Assembly (NCBI RefSeq): GCF_000403785.1
Contig: NZ_APHJ01000027.1
Location: forward strand, 62,001-126,000
Source of the DNA: Gillisia sp. CAL575
GTDB taxonomy: Bacteria > Bacteroidota > Bacteroidia > Flavobacteriales > Flavobacteriaceae
DNA length: 64,000 bases
Reading direction: 5' to 3'
Shown: positions 1 through 9,411 of the stretch, one piece after another
Layout: every line of letters begins with the position of its first letter
Position numbering within the stretch: the first letter of the stretch is position 1
The notes under the pieces: generated by a model
Database searches by the model: none
Seen by the model: only the letters and a program-made list of their open reading frames with translations
What the model was told of the DNA's origin: nothing
Translations under genes and position numbers: made by a program

Positions 1-2
1 GA

Positions 3-1118
3 AAGAATAACATGTCTGGATCTAATGATGAACGTGAAAACACTTTGAATCAGTTATTAACTGAAATGGATGGTTTTGGAACAAACACCAATGTAATTGT
101 TATTGCTGCAACCAACCGTGCAGATGTTTTGGACAAAGCATTAATGAGAGCTGGTCGTTTTGACCGTCAGATTTATGTTGATTTACCAGATGTTAGAGAG
201 CGTAAAGAAATATTTGAAGTTCACCTTCGCCCTATTAAAAAGGTGGCAGATGAGTTAGATATTGAGTTTCTTGCTAAACAAACTCCTGGTTTCTCTGGAG
301 CAGATATTGCAAATGTTTGTAACGAAGCAGCTTTGATTGCTGCAAGAAAAGGAAATAAGGCAGTTGGAAAACAAGATTTCCTTGATGCCGTTGATAGAAT
401 TGTAGGTGGACTTGAGAAGAAAAACAAGATCATTACTCCAGATGAGAAAAGAGCAATTGCTTATCACGAAGCTGGACATGCAACTGCAAGTTGGATGCTA
501 GAACATGCCGCTCCATTAGTAAAGGTTACTATAGTTCCAAGAGGACAATCCTTAGGTGCAGCATGGTACTTACCAGAAGAAAGGTTAATTGTGCATCCAG
601 AGCAAATGTTAGATGAAATGTGTGCTGCTTTAGGTGGTAGAGCTGCTGAAAAGGTTATTTTTAATAGAATTTCTACAGGCGCGTTGAGTGATTTAGAAAA
701 AGTTACTAAGCAAGCTAGAGCAATGGTTACTATCTATGGTTTAAATGATAAAATAGGAAACTTAACTTTCTATGACTCTTCAGGACAAAGTGAATATAAC
801 TTCACCAAGCCATATAGTGAGAAAACCTCTGAATTAATTGATAAGGAAGTTTCTAATTTAATTGAAACACAGTATCAAAGAGCTATAGATCTACTTGAAG
901 CTAATAAAGATAAACTGTCTCAACTAGCAAATATTTTATTAGAAAAAGAAGTGATTTTTAAAGATGATCTTCAAAAGATATTTGGAAACAGACCATTCCC
1001 TGAAAAAGAAGAAGTTCCATTAATTGCTAAAAAAGCGGAATCTATTGCTGAAACCTCTGAAGAAAGTAAATCTGAAGACAGCGAAATTGAAGAACAAGAA
1101 TCTTCGATAAATAAATAA
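3..1118 (+). CDS. ftsH: ATP-dependent zinc metalloprotease FtsH (3' part)
   Basis: C-terminal part of the membrane-anchored AAA+ protease FtsH, which degrades misfolded and short-lived membrane and cytosolic proteins. The frame is open from base 3, so the gene starts before the window; the ATG at 12 is an internal Met and not a start. Visible in order: the end of the AAA module with the second region of homology (ATNRADVLD, then RAGRFDRQIY carrying the arginine fingers), the lid, and the M41 peptidase domain with zinc motif HEAGH encoded at about 465-479. The acidic, Ser/Glu-rich tail is typical. A strong terminator follows. The identification is firm; only the transmembrane N-terminus and Walker A/B part are missing. 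Confidence 0.97.
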   Translation, partial: KNNMSGSNDERENTLNQLLTEMDGFGTNTNVIVIAATNRADVLDKALMRAGRFDRQIYVDLPDVRERKEIFEVHLRPIKKVADELDIEFLAKQTPGFSGADIANVCNEAALIAARKGNKAVGKQDFLDAVDRIVGGLEKKNKIITPDEKRAIAYHEAGHATASWMLEHAAPLVKVTIVPRGQSLGAAWYLPEERLIVHPEQMLDEMCAALGGRAAEKVIFNRISTGALSDLEKVTKQARAMVTIYGLNDKIGNLTFYDSSGQSEYNFTKPYSEKTSELIDKEVSNLIETQYQRAIDLLEANKDKLSQLANILLEKEVIFKDDLQKIFGNRPFPEKEEVPLIAKKAESIAETSEESKSEDSEIEEQESSINK

Positions 1119-1137
1119 TAATAATATAATCCTTCGT

Positions 1138-1178
1138 AAAAAATCTTAATTTAGCTTAGTGTTAAATTAAGATTTTTT
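1138..1178 (+). terminator. Intrinsic terminator after ftsH
   Basis: A perfect 16-bp inverted repeat (1138-1153 with 1163-1178) encloses a 9-nt loop and ends in a six-T run, 20 bp after the ftsH stop. Confidence 0.85.
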
Positions 1179-1185
1179 ACCTTTG
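1178..1185 (+). promoter_or_regulatory. Candidate -7 element for the LUD-cdsA-psd cluster
   Basis: TACCTTTG matches the Bacteroidota -7 consensus TAnnTTTG. It begins on the last T of the ftsH terminator and lies 35 bp before the ATG at 1220. I see no clear TTG -33 element at the usual 19-bp spacing, so this rests on the -7 box and its position only. Confidence 0.35.
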
Positions 1186-1219
1186 ATTGAAAGGTGATAT
1201 AAAACCACGAATTCTCAAT

Positions 1220-1831
1220 ATGAGTCTATTTAGAAAATTCTTAAATCCTAAATCTAAATCAGACAAAGGTCAGAACGTTTCAGACAACTCTGACCGTGGC
1301 AAGTATATGCCAGATGTTAAATTACCAACCGATGAGCGATTCATGCTCAACTTCAAAAATAATGGTGGTAAATTTCTCTACTGTGAAAATGAAGAAGAGG
1401 TCACAGAAGCCTTTGATAATATCTTATTAGAAAATGATTGGTATGAACAACCCACTTGTTGTTTTGATTCCAATTTAAAGGAAAGGTTCGATAAATTTAA
1501 TTTAGAATTCAATAAATCAGGTGATTCTGCTTTTTTTCTTTCAACTTGCGAATATTTAATTGCAAATGATGGTTCTATTTTAATTTCATCCAATCAGATA
1601 AAGGAGAAAAGATTTAATGAACTTCCCCAAAATTTTATAATTTTAGCCTCTACAAGTCAGCTAGTTGATAACATCGGAGAAGGCTTACGAGGTATTAAAT
1701 TTAACAACAAAGAGAGGATCCCTTCTAACATTACCACTATAAAAAGTTTTGAAACTCAGAAAGAAGGAAATTTTATGAGTTATGGAAGTAGCACAAAAAA
1801 CCTATATTTGATGCTTCTGGAAGATTTATAA
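1220..1831 (+). CDS. LUD domain-containing protein (LutC/YkgG-like)
   Basis: A 203-residue protein of the LUD family, related to the LutC/YkgG subunits of the LutABC lactate oxidation complex; this stand-alone flavobacterial form has no proven function. The family-like core is the stretch STCEYLIANDGSILISS followed by FIILASTSQLVDNI, and the N-terminus is a basic/Ser-rich leader. I chose the ATG at 1220. A TTG at 1187 would add 11 residues but lies immediately after the ftsH terminator and would overlap the likely promoter. The gene sits between ftsH and cdsA and ends 3 bp before cdsA, so it is probably cotranscribed with the phospholipid genes. No iron-sulfur or LutA/LutB partner is nearby. 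Confidence 0.75.
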   Translation: MSLFRKFLNPKSKSDKGQNVSDNSDRGKYMPDVKLPTDERFMLNFKNNGGKFLYCENEEEVTEAFDNILLENDWYEQPTCCFDSNLKERFDKFNLEFNKSGDSAFFLSTCEYLIANDGSILISSNQIKEKRFNELPQNFIILASTSQLVDNIGEGLRGIKFNNKERIPSNITTIKSFETQKEGNFMSYGSSTKNLYLMLLEDL

Positions 1832-1834
1832 AAT

Positions 1835-2638
1835 ATGAGGGAAACTATTATTAGGGCAATTTCTGGATTACTATACGTATCCATTTTAGTAGCGTCAATT
1901 CTATCTTCAGAATTGATCTTTATTGGCCTTTTCTTTCTTATAGGTTTTGTTTGTTTATTGGAACTAGAGAAACTTTTAAGATTAAAAAGCTATGCTCTTT
2001 ATGGAGTACATATTATCTTATTTTTTCTTTTCAGCTATCTCAAATTCAATTCCAATGCAACTTTATTACTATTAGTTATCACCATTTTTGTGAATTTGTT
2101 TTTAGTAAAGGACTTGCTTTTTATCAGGACTATTCCCGTATTTGAGAAGAAAAAATACATTATTCTCATATTCTATTTAATCTCCTCTATCATATTTCTT
2201 ACTTTAATTCCTACTTATTCTGGTACTTTTAATCCAGATTTAATTGTGGGAGTCTTTGTACTTATTTGGACAAATGATACTTTTGCATATTTAGTAGGAA
2301 AGAATTTCGGTAAAAATAAACTTTACGAAAAAATTTCTCCAAACAAAACTATTGAAGGATTCCTAGGCGGAATGGTATTTAATTGTATTGCTGGATATTT
2401 CTTATTCTATTTTACCCGTTATCTGAATGTTGAATTCTGGTTGGGATTAGCTATTTTATTGAGTATTTTTGGTACTCTGGGAGATCTTATTCAGTCCAAA
2501 TTTAAACGCCAGGCTGGAGTAAAAGATAGCGGAAAGTTAATGCCAGGTCACGGTGGATTATTTGATAGGTTGGATAGCATTATATTTTCCAGTCCTTTTG
2601 TTTATGCTTATTTACTAATAATAAACTATGTTTCATAA
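1835..2638 (+). CDS. cdsA: Phosphatidate cytidylyltransferase
   Basis: Makes CDP-diacylglycerol from phosphatidic acid and CTP, the branch point of phospholipid synthesis, in the inner membrane. The 267-residue protein has about seven hydrophobic segments and the family signature near the C-terminus, KFKRQAGVKDSGKLMPGHGG followed by FDRLD, which holds the metal-binding Lys-Asp and the HGG-x-x-D-R-x-D elements. Length is normal for the family. The end overlaps the start of psd by 11 bp, implying translational coupling: CdsA feeds PssA (not in the window), whose product is the substrate of Psd. Confidence 0.95.
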   Translation: MRETIIRAISGLLYVSILVASILSSELIFIGLFFLIGFVCLLELEKLLRLKSYALYGVHIILFFLFSYLKFNSNATLLLLVITIFVNLFLVKDLLFIRTIPVFEKKKYIILIFYLISSIIFLTLIPTYSGTFNPDLIVGVFVLIWTNDTFAYLVGKNFGKNKLYEKISPNKTIEGFLGGMVFNCIAGYFLFYFTRYLNVEFWLGLAILLSIFGTLGDLIQSKFKRQAGVKDSGKLMPGHGGLFDRLDSIIFSSPFVYAYLLIINYVS

Positions 2639-3281
2639 AGAAGGTTATAAGATCATGATTTTTACCGCAATTTTATTAATTGCAGTGAACGTAATATCCT
2701 ATTTAAACGTTAATGTTTACTGGGTGAAATTTTCTATCCTTGCGGTTAGTATCTTACTCTTTTTATTAATTGTACAATTCTTTAGAAATCCTAAAAGACC
2801 TACTCAGTTAAATGATGCGACTGTGGTTTCTCCTGTAGACGGGAAAGTTGTGGTGATTGAAGAAGTAATGGAGAACGAATATTTTAAAGATAAACGTTTA
2901 CAGGTTTCTATATTTATGTCTCCTATAAATGTTCACGTAACCAGACATCCAATTGGTGGATTAGTAAAATTAAGCAAATATCATCCTGGAAAATTCTTGG
3001 TTGCATGGCATCCTAAATCCAGTGAAGAAAATGAGCGAACTACTGTTGTAGTAGAGAATAGTGTGGCTGGAGAAGTGCTTTACAGACAAATTGCAGGAGC
3101 TTTAGCAAAACGAATAGTGAATTATGCTGTTGAAGGTCAAGAAGTGATCCAAGGAAGCGATAGTGGATTTATAAAGTTTGGGTCTCGCGTAGATGTATTT
3201 TTACCAATTGGCACTAAGATCAATGTTAAATTGAACGAAAAAGTTAAGGGTGGAATCAGCGTTATTGCCAATCTAGATTAA
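2628..3281 (+). CDS. psd: Phosphatidylserine decarboxylase proenzyme (short type)
   Basis: Converts phosphatidylserine to phosphatidylethanolamine. At 217 residues it is the short Psd type found in Bacteroidota. Two N-terminal membrane segments are followed by the decarboxylase domain (VVSPVDGKVVVI, then a His-containing INVHVTRHP) and the self-cleavage site near the C-terminus in FIKFGSRVDVF. In this family, cleavage between Gly and Ser turns the Ser into the pyruvoyl prosthetic group. It overlaps cdsA by 11 bp and is followed 10 bp later by the acyl-CoA-binding protein gene, so all three look cotranscribed. Confidence 0.94.
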   Translation: MFHKEGYKIMIFTAILLIAVNVISYLNVNVYWVKFSILAVSILLFLLIVQFFRNPKRPTQLNDATVVSPVDGKVVVIEEVMENEYFKDKRLQVSIFMSPINVHVTRHPIGGLVKLSKYHPGKFLVAWHPKSSEENERTTVVVENSVAGEVLYRQIAGALAKRIVNYAVEGQEVIQGSDSGFIKFGSRVDVFLPIGTKINVKLNEKVKGGISVIANLD

Positions 3282-3291
3282 TAAAATTAAA

Positions 3292-3558
3292 ATGCTAAGT
3301 TCTTCAGATCAGAAATTTTTAAAAGCTTACGAAATGGCAAGCAATACCTGTTTGAAATTTCCGCCAGATATTATGCTACATTTTTACGCTTACTATAAGC
3401 GAGCAACAACTTTAAATGGATTCTACACCACTAAAGATGAAGAGGATGTAAGAAGTGGCTTTAAAGCGAATGCACTTATACAAGTAAAGCAACTTTCACA
3501 AGTAGAAGCCAAACAGAAATATATAGAAATGGTTGAAAAACATATTGGGCAAATATAA
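3292..3558 (+). CDS. Acyl-CoA-binding protein
   Basis: A small (88-residue) four-helix acyl-CoA-binding protein, which buffers and carries long-chain acyl-CoA esters in the cytosol. The family signature is seen as LHFYAYYKRATTLNG followed by AEAKQKYIEMVEKHI-like helix 4 residues. The conserved Trp of the usual AWK helix is absent; the matching segment reads FKANALIQVKQLS. It is last in the LUD-cdsA-psd cluster, which suits a role in supplying acyl chains for phospholipid synthesis. It converges on valS with a 41-bp gap and no obvious terminator. Confidence 0.88.
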   Translation: MLSSSDQKFLKAYEMASNTCLKFPPDIMLHFYAYYKRATTLNGFYTTKDEEDVRSGFKANALIQVKQLSQVEAKQKYIEMVEKHIGQI

Positions 3559-3599
3559 CTACTTACCCAATGATCATTATTTCCTAAATCTTTCTGATT

Positions 3600-6230
3600 C
3601 TATTCTAATCCAGCCAAACTAGCTTTTAACATTTGAATTTTAGCCTCGGCATCTGCTTGCTTTGCTTTTTCAACAGCTACAACCGCTTCTGGCGCATTAC
3701 CTACAAAACGTTCATTTGACAACTTCTTTTGAACAGATTTTAAGAATCCTTCAGTATATTTTAATTCTTCCTGAATTTTTTCCTTTTCAGCTTCTACATC
3801 TATAGCACCTTCTATTGGGATAAAATATTCATTAGATTTCACTCTGTAAGAAAGCGATCCTTCCACTTGATGGTCTACATATTCTAAGCTAGATACATTT
3901 CCAAGCTTTGTTATAACATCATTAAAAGTAGTAGAGGTATTCTCATTGTTCAATATCTGAAGAGAAATTTGATCCTTAAAAGATATATTCTTAGATTTTC
4001 TGATATTTCTTATACCCGAGATCACTTCAGAAGCAAAAGAAAATTCTGAAATAATAGAGGAATCTACCGGTAAAGCTTCTGGCCATTTAGATACAATCAA
4101 TGCTTCCTCTTTAGTACGAATAGCTAACTGCTGCCAAATTTCTTCTGAAATAAATGGAACAAAAGGATGCAAAATCTTTAAATTATCCTCCAAAATTGCG
4201 ATTACATCTTTATAGGTTTTCTCATCTATAGCCTCTCCAAAATTTGGTTTAACCATTTCTAAGAACCAAGAACAATAATCGTCCCAGATGAGTTTATAAG
4301 TAGACATTAACGCATCGCTCATTCTATATTTTGAGAAATGATCTTCGATCTCTAATAAACTTTGCTGAAACTTAGCCTTATACCAGTCTATAGCAATCAC
4401 TGAAGATTTAGGTTGCTCTATAGTTTTATCTACTTCCCAACTTTTTAATAATTTAAACGAATTCCAGATCTTGTTTATAAATCCGCTTCCCTGCTTACAA
4501 AGGTCTATTTCAAACATTAGATCGTTCCCGGCTGGAGAACTAAGCAACATTCCAACTCGAACCCCATCTGCACCATATTCGTTTATAAGCTTAATAGGAT
4601 CTGGAGAGTTTCCAAGAGATTTAGACATTTTTCGTCTTTGCTTATCTCTAACAATTCCTGTTAAATAAACATTTGTAAAAGGTTTCTCTCCTCTATATTC
4701 ATAACCAGCAATCATCATTCTAGCAACCCAAAAGAATAAAATTTCTGGGGCAGTCACTAGATCGTTTGTTGGATAGTAATAATTTATTTCTGGATTGTCT
4801 GGCTCTAAAATACCATTGAATACACTCATTGGCCATAACCAAGAAGAGAACCAAGTATCTAAAGCATCAGAATCTTGTTTAAGATCTTCAAGTTTTAACC
4901 CAGTGTTATTTGTTTGAATTTTTGCTTTTTCAAGAGCGTCTTCTATAGTTTCAGCAATCACAAAATCGTTTTTACCGTTACCATAATAATATGCTGGAAT
5001 TTGCTGTCCCCACCATAGCTGCCTTGATATATTCCAGTCTCTCACGTTCTCCATCCAATGTCTGTATGTATTTACAAACTTATCTGGCACAAGGTTAACG
5101 TCTTTATTTAGAACCGCATCTAAAGCTGGCTGAGCCAATTCTTTCATTTTTAAGAACCATTGATCGCTTAACTTTGGCTCTATTACAGCCCCAGTACGTT
5201 CACTTGTTCCTACCTTATTTATATGAGTTTCGGTCTTAATTAAAACACCTAAACTTTCTAATTCTTTAACGATCTCTTTTCTAGCTACAAATCTATCTTT
5301 TCCTTGATAGTGGAGTCCAAATTTATTTAAGGTCGCATCATCATTAAAAATATCTATAACCTCTAGATTGTGGCGCTCTCCAATTTCTTTATCATTAATA
5401 TCATGGGCTGGAGTGACTTTTAAACATCCGGTACCAAACTCCACATCTACATAATCGTCTTCTATAATAGGAATAGCTCTATTCGCTAATGGCACAATCG
5501 CTTTTTTACCCTTAAGATGACTAAAACGATCATCATTTGGATTGATACAGATAGCAGTATCTCCCAAAATCGTCTCCGGCCGAGTTGTAGCAATAGTCAC
5601 AGTCTCCTCACTATTTTCAATTTTATAGGTTAGATAGTATAGGTTTCCTTGTTTTTCCTGATAAATAACCTCTTCGTCTGAAAGAGTTGTTTTAGCTTCC
5701 GGATCCCAGTTTACCATCCTGTAGCCTCTATAGATTAGACCTTTTTCATATAAATCTACAAACACCTTTATTACTGAAGCAGACATATTCTCATCCATGG
5801 TAAACTTTGTACGTTCCCAATCGCAAGACGCGCCTAATTTCTTTAGTTGTTCAAGGATAATTCCTCCATGTTTGTGAGTCCAATCCCAAGCATGTTCCAA
5901 AAATTCTTCACGGGAAAGATCATTTTTGTTTATCCCTTCTTCTTTTAATTTTGCTACCACTTTTGCTTCTGTAGCAATAGATGCATGATCTGTTCCTGGA
6001 ACCCAACAGGCATTGAAGCCTTTCAATCTTGCTCTTCTAATAAGAACATCTTGAATAGTGTTATTTAGCATATGCCCCATGTGTAATACCCCAGTAACAT
6101 TAGGCGGAGGAATAACTATAGTATATGGAGTCCTTTCATCTACTTCTGAATGAAAATAACCTTGCTCCATCCAGTAGTTGTACCATTTATCTTCTACCTT
6201 TTGAGAATCGTATTTCTGGGATGCTGACAT
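3600..6230 (-). CDS. valS: Valyl-tRNA synthetase
   Basis: Charges tRNA-Val with valine. Class I signatures are present: the HIGH box in NVTGVLHMGHML and the KMSKS loop in RRKMSKSLGNS. The editing (CP1) domain lies between them, then the anticodon-binding domain, and the C-terminal coiled-coil arm characteristic of ValS (AEKEKIQEELKYTEGFLKS). I set the start at the ATG at 6230, giving 876 residues, because the longer option begins with TTG at 6260. It is divergent from the DUF1573 gene at 6362. Confidence 0.97.
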   Translation of the reverse strand: MSASQKYDSQKVEDKWYNYWMEQGYFHSEVDERTPYTIVIPPPNVTGVLHMGHMLNNTIQDVLIRRARLKGFNACWVPGTDHASIATEAKVVAKLKEEGINKNDLSREEFLEHAWDWTHKHGGIILEQLKKLGASCDWERTKFTMDENMSASVIKVFVDLYEKGLIYRGYRMVNWDPEAKTTLSDEEVIYQEKQGNLYYLTYKIENSEETVTIATTRPETILGDTAICINPNDDRFSHLKGKKAIVPLANRAIPIIEDDYVDVEFGTGCLKVTPAHDINDKEIGERHNLEVIDIFNDDATLNKFGLHYQGKDRFVARKEIVKELESLGVLIKTETHINKVGTSERTGAVIEPKLSDQWFLKMKELAQPALDAVLNKDVNLVPDKFVNTYRHWMENVRDWNISRQLWWGQQIPAYYYGNGKNDFVIAETIEDALEKAKIQTNNTGLKLEDLKQDSDALDTWFSSWLWPMSVFNGILEPDNPEINYYYPTNDLVTAPEILFFWVARMMIAGYEYRGEKPFTNVYLTGIVRDKQRRKMSKSLGNSPDPIKLINEYGADGVRVGMLLSSPAGNDLMFEIDLCKQGSGFINKIWNSFKLLKSWEVDKTIEQPKSSVIAIDWYKAKFQQSLLEIEDHFSKYRMSDALMSTYKLIWDDYCSWFLEMVKPNFGEAIDEKTYKDVIAILEDNLKILHPFVPFISEEIWQQLAIRTKEEALIVSKWPEALPVDSSIISEFSFASEVISGIRNIRKSKNISFKDQISLQILNNENTSTTFNDVITKLGNVSSLEYVDHQVEGSLSYRVKSNEYFIPIEGAIDVEAEKEKIQEELKYTEGFLKSVQKKLSNERFVGNAPEAVVAVEKAKQADAEAKIQMLKASLAGLE

Positions 6231-6361
6231 AATTGGTCTAGTTTTTGAAAATATCTGCAAAAGTACTTATAAGTTGAAGATTATAAAAGAAGTAGTTTTC
6301 CTTATATGTTTTTCAGTTTATTCAAAACAACTTACCTTTACTTAATTGAAAATTAGAAAAT

Positions 6362-6751
6362 ATGAAAAAGATCATTATAATATTAACATTGATTGTAGCT
6401 GGTTTTTCTACTGTTAATGCCCAGAATCCTGCTAAATTCGAATTCAAGTCTGAACTTATTGACTATGGAGATATACAAAAAGGGAGTGATGGAATTAAAG
6501 TCTTTCATTTTAAAAATGTAGGTGCCGAACCTTTAATTATCGAAAATGTTTATTCTAGCTGTGGTTGTACTGTTCCTACATGGACAAAGGCTGCTATTGC
6601 TCCGGGGAAATCTGGAGACATTCAGGTAAAATATGACACTAATAGAGTTGGACCAATTAGAAGAACAATCACCATTTATTCTAATGCCGATGAACCAACG
6701 AAAGCGGTTAAAATAAAAGGACGAGTTCTCGATCCAGATGAAAAGTCTTAA
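6362..6751 (+). CDS. DUF1573 domain protein, exported
   Basis: A 129-residue exported protein with an N-terminal signal peptide (cleavage likely after VNA, before QNPAK) and one DUF1573 domain, an Ig-like fold common in Bacteroidota. Diagnostic stretches are YGDIQKGSDGIKVFHFKN and the cysteine motif SSCGCTVP, then TITIYSNADEP. The function is not known; it is expected in the periplasm or on the outer membrane. It is a single-gene unit followed by a good terminator. Confidence 0.85.
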   Translation: MKKIIIILTLIVAGFSTVNAQNPAKFEFKSELIDYGDIQKGSDGIKVFHFKNVGAEPLIIENVYSSCGCTVPTWTKAAIAPGKSGDIQVKYDTNRVGPIRRTITIYSNADEPTKAVKIKGRVLDPDEKS

Positions 6752-6757
6752 TCATTT

Positions 6758-6787
6758 AAACTCCCGAGAAATCGGGAGTTTTTTTTT
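6758..6787 (+). terminator. Intrinsic terminator after the DUF1573 gene
   Basis: The 10-bp GC-containing stem (6758-6767 with 6772-6781) has a 4-nt loop and is followed by an uninterrupted T run. It overlaps the last bases of the convergent protease-like gene, so its T run lies inside that gene's stop region. Confidence 0.9.
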
Positions 6788-8120
6788 ACAAGACTCTTTG
6801 TAGTTTGAAGCGGATTTCCAAAGTCACACCATTTCTTTTAATCTTTAGCCTGAAAGTTTTCCCCTCGCTAGAACTAAACATATTGTTTATTTGATAGAGT
6901 TCATAATTGTATGCAGGTCTCTTATTGATGGTTTCAACCAAATCTCCCACCTTTAATCCTGCCAAAGCTGCTGGAGAATTAGGCCTAACTTCCGCAACGA
7001 TATATTGTGGTTCTAATTTAAATTTAACTTTGGAATAACTCTTATAAACAACCACTCCCTTAAAAGCATCTTCAGATTCACTAAATACCGGAGAGTTATT
7101 GTTCTCGAAATCTTTTACAATTGTATATCCTTTATGAGCAAGCACTATACCACTCATATCATATTCAAACGGCTTGCTAAAGTTACTATTTGGCTTTAAT
7201 CGAAGTCGCTTATTCTTATAATCAAAAGTAGAATAGAATCGTTTTAAAACTTGAGACCCTAAACTCCCATTTCTAGATTTATAGGTTACTACCCCTTCAA
7301 AATACAACGTGTCTGGAAAACTTGCAGTTATCCCATTTAATTGAAATTTTCCTAATTTTAAACTATTAAGTCTAGTCCTTTTTCCGTAAACACTCCCTCC
7401 CATTCCAAATCCTAGAAAATCTTCAAAGTTTTCTTCAGGAATTCTAATACTTAGGTCAGGGTCTTCAAAGATCCAAAGCGCATCCCCAGAGCCACTATCT
7501 ATTAGTAAATCCATCCTGAGAAAATTTTTATTATCTAGACTTACTAACGCCTTTATATAGGGCTTGTTCTTATAAAGCACCAGATCAAAATCCTCACAAC
7601 GTCTACATTTTTTATAAACATAGGAATCAATTTTGTAAGCCATTAGTCTTTCTTTTGGATAATTAAACTCCACCACAAAGTCCTTAAAAAAATCATATCC
7701 AATAATTCCATGAATAGGTAAGCCAAGCCTGTTTGAAAGGCTGATGTCATGATTACTTACTACATAAACCGTGAAATTAGAATGTGAAGCCTTACCTATG
7801 CGAACAGTATTCCCAGTAGATTTAACTGCCGTAATTTCCTCCCCTTCTCCCCATCCACGAAGCAAAATATCGGATGCATTTTTAATGTCTAGAGAGTCTT
7901 TTTCTTCTAAGCTGAATATAACAGAGGATTCGACGCCTGTATCTAATAAAAATGTAAGTTTTACTCCATTAATTTCTACGGGAATTACAACCAGATCGTT
8001 TACAGACTGAAATGAAAGATCAAATTTAGTTTTCCCTCCATCAATTATAAAAACTCCCTGAGCTTTAGAAATATTGAAAAAGCATAGAAATACTAACAAT
8101 ATGTAAACAGGATATGGCAT
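6786..8120 (-). CDS. Secreted retropepsin-like aspartyl protease with PDZ domain
   Basis: A 444-residue exported protein. Residues 1-20 form a signal peptide ending ISKA. Two retropepsin-like half domains follow: the first has LTFLLDTGVESS with Asp60, the second MDLLIDSGSGDALW. A C-terminal PDZ domain contains ILAEVRP-like carboxylate-loop residues (YIVAEVRPNSPAALAGLKVG). Two Asp motifs in one chain could form the active site without dimerising, but that is inference. It is convergent with the DUF1573 gene and divergent from the aminotransferase gene. Substrate unknown; the location is periplasmic or cell surface. Confidence 0.85.
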   Translation of the reverse strand: MPYPVYILLVFLCFFNISKAQGVFIIDGGKTKFDLSFQSVNDLVVIPVEINGVKLTFLLDTGVESSVIFSLEEKDSLDIKNASDILLRGWGEGEEITAVKSTGNTVRIGKASHSNFTVYVVSNHDISLSNRLGLPIHGIIGYDFFKDFVVEFNYPKERLMAYKIDSYVYKKCRRCEDFDLVLYKNKPYIKALVSLDNKNFLRMDLLIDSGSGDALWIFEDPDLSIRIPEENFEDFLGFGMGGSVYGKRTRLNSLKLGKFQLNGITASFPDTLYFEGVVTYKSRNGSLGSQVLKRFYSTFDYKNKRLRLKPNSNFSKPFEYDMSGIVLAHKGYTIVKDFENNNSPVFSESEDAFKGVVVYKSYSKVKFKLEPQYIVAEVRPNSPAALAGLKVGDLVETINKRPAYNYELYQINNMFSSSEGKTFRLKIKRNGVTLEIRFKLQRVL

Positions 8121-8170
8121 ATATAATTAATTTACGAAAAATATGAGTATAAATGCCAAACCCAAAAAAA

Positions 8171-8200
8171 TTGAATTCTGCTTTAAATTTCGCATTTTTG
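8171..8200 (+). promoter_or_regulatory. Candidate promoter of the aminotransferase-murB pair
   Basis: TTG at 8171-8173 and CATTTTTG at 8193-8200 are 19 bp apart, the usual spacing of the Bacteroidota -33/-7 promoter (TTG, then TAnnTTTG, here with one mismatch). The site lies 20 bp before the ATG at 8221. Confidence 0.45.
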
Positions 8201-8220
8201 CACTGAAAAAATAAAATGTT

Positions 8221-9411
8221 ATGCCTAAAATTTCAGTTAAAGGTAATTCTATGCCAGAATCGCCAATTAGAAAATTAGTTCCCTTCGCAGAAGCAGCCAT
8301 TAAAAAAGGCCGAAAAATTTACCAATTAAACATTGGACAGCCAGATATAAAAACTCCAACTGTAGCGTTAGACGCGGTTAGAAATCATAATATTGAAGTG
8401 CTTTCTTATAGTCATTCTGCCGGTTTTGAAGGATATAGAAATAAACTAGCTAAATATTATAAAAACCATGACATTCCAGTAAATGGAGAACAAATTATAA
8501 TTACAACAGGTGGTTCTGAAGCTTTACTTTTTGCTATGGGTAGTATTGCTGATACTGGTGATGAAATTATTATTCCAGAGCCATTTTATGCAAATTACAA
8601 TGGTTTTGCTACTGCTTCAGGAATTAAAATTGTTCCTGTTGAATCCAAAATTGAAACAAATTTTGCCCTACCTCCTATTGCAGATTTCGAAAAATTGATT
8701 ACTGCAAAGACCAAGGCGATATTAATATGTAATCCAGGGAATCCTACAGGATACTTGTATACAAAAGAAGAAATTGATCAATTAGCCGATATGGTTATCA
8801 AACATGACATCTTTTTAGTAGCCGACGAGGTGTACAGAGAATTTGCTTATGATGGTGCAAAGCATTACTCAGTTATGAGTATTGACAAATTGAAAGATCA
8901 TGCAATAATGATTGATTCTGTTTCTAAACGATATAGTATGTGTGGGGCGAGAATTGGCTGTTTAGTTTCTAAGAATAAAGAAGTTATTAATACTGCCATG
9001 AAGTTTGCCCAAGCCAGATTGAGTCCTCCAACATTTGAGCAAATTGCCAGTGAAGCCGCTTTAGACACACCTCAAAGTTACTTTGATGATGTTATTAAGG
9101 AGTATACTTCCAGAAGGAATTTACTTATTGCTGGATTAGAATCCATAGACGGAGTTAAGGTTGCCATACCAAAAGGAGCTTTTTACTGTATTGCAGAGTT
9201 ACCGATAAAAAACGCCGATAATTTCGCGAAATGGTTGTTGGAAGAATATCAACTAGATAATGAAACAGTCATGGTTGCACCTGCAGCTGGGTTTTACTCT
9301 ACCCCAAATACAGGTTTAAATCAGGTTAGGATTGCTTATGTTCTTAAGAAAGAGAATCTTGAAAGAGCTATAGAAATATTGAAAAATGCATTAACAGTTT
9401 ACAAAGACTAA
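8221..9411 (+). CDS. Class I/II PLP-dependent aminotransferase (aspartate/aromatic type)
   Basis: A 396-residue fold-type I aminotransferase. The N-terminus carries a substrate-gate motif (MPESPIRKLVPFAEAA), the centre the cofactor-binding NPGNPTG, and the PLP lysine lies in SVSKRYSMCGARIG. A C-terminal Arg in LNQVRIAYV would bind the substrate carboxylate. This fits the aspartate/aromatic aminotransferase group; the exact amino-donor cannot be read from the sequence. Its stop overlaps the murB start by one base (TAATG), so the two genes are translationally coupled, although they belong to different pathways. Confidence 0.9.
   Translation: MPKISVKGNSMPESPIRKLVPFAEAAIKKGRKIYQLNIGQPDIKTPTVALDAVRNHNIEVLSYSHSAGFEGYRNKLAKYYKNHDIPVNGEQIIITTGGSEALLFAMGSIADTGDEIIIPEPFYANYNGFATASGIKIVPVESKIETNFALPPIADFEKLITAKTKAILICNPGNPTGYLYTKEEIDQLADMVIKHDIFLVADEVYREFAYDGAKHYSVMSIDKLKDHAIMIDSVSKRYSMCGARIGCLVSKNKEVINTAMKFAQARLSPPTFEQIASEAALDTPQSYFDDVIKEYTSRRNLLIAGLESIDGVKVAIPKGAFYCIAELPIKNADNFAKWLLEEYQLDNETVMVAPAAGFYSTPNTGLNQVRIAYVLKKENLERAIEILKNALTVYKD

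Noticed and set aside
12-1118. ATG at base 12 as the start of a short FtsH-like gene
   Set aside because: The frame is open upstream to base 3, and the residues before it (KNN) continue the conserved FtsH sequence; it is the cut 3' end of a full gene.
1187-1219. TTG start for the LUD gene
   Set aside because: It is only 8 bp after the ftsH terminator and directly behind the candidate -7 element; the ATG at 1220 is better.
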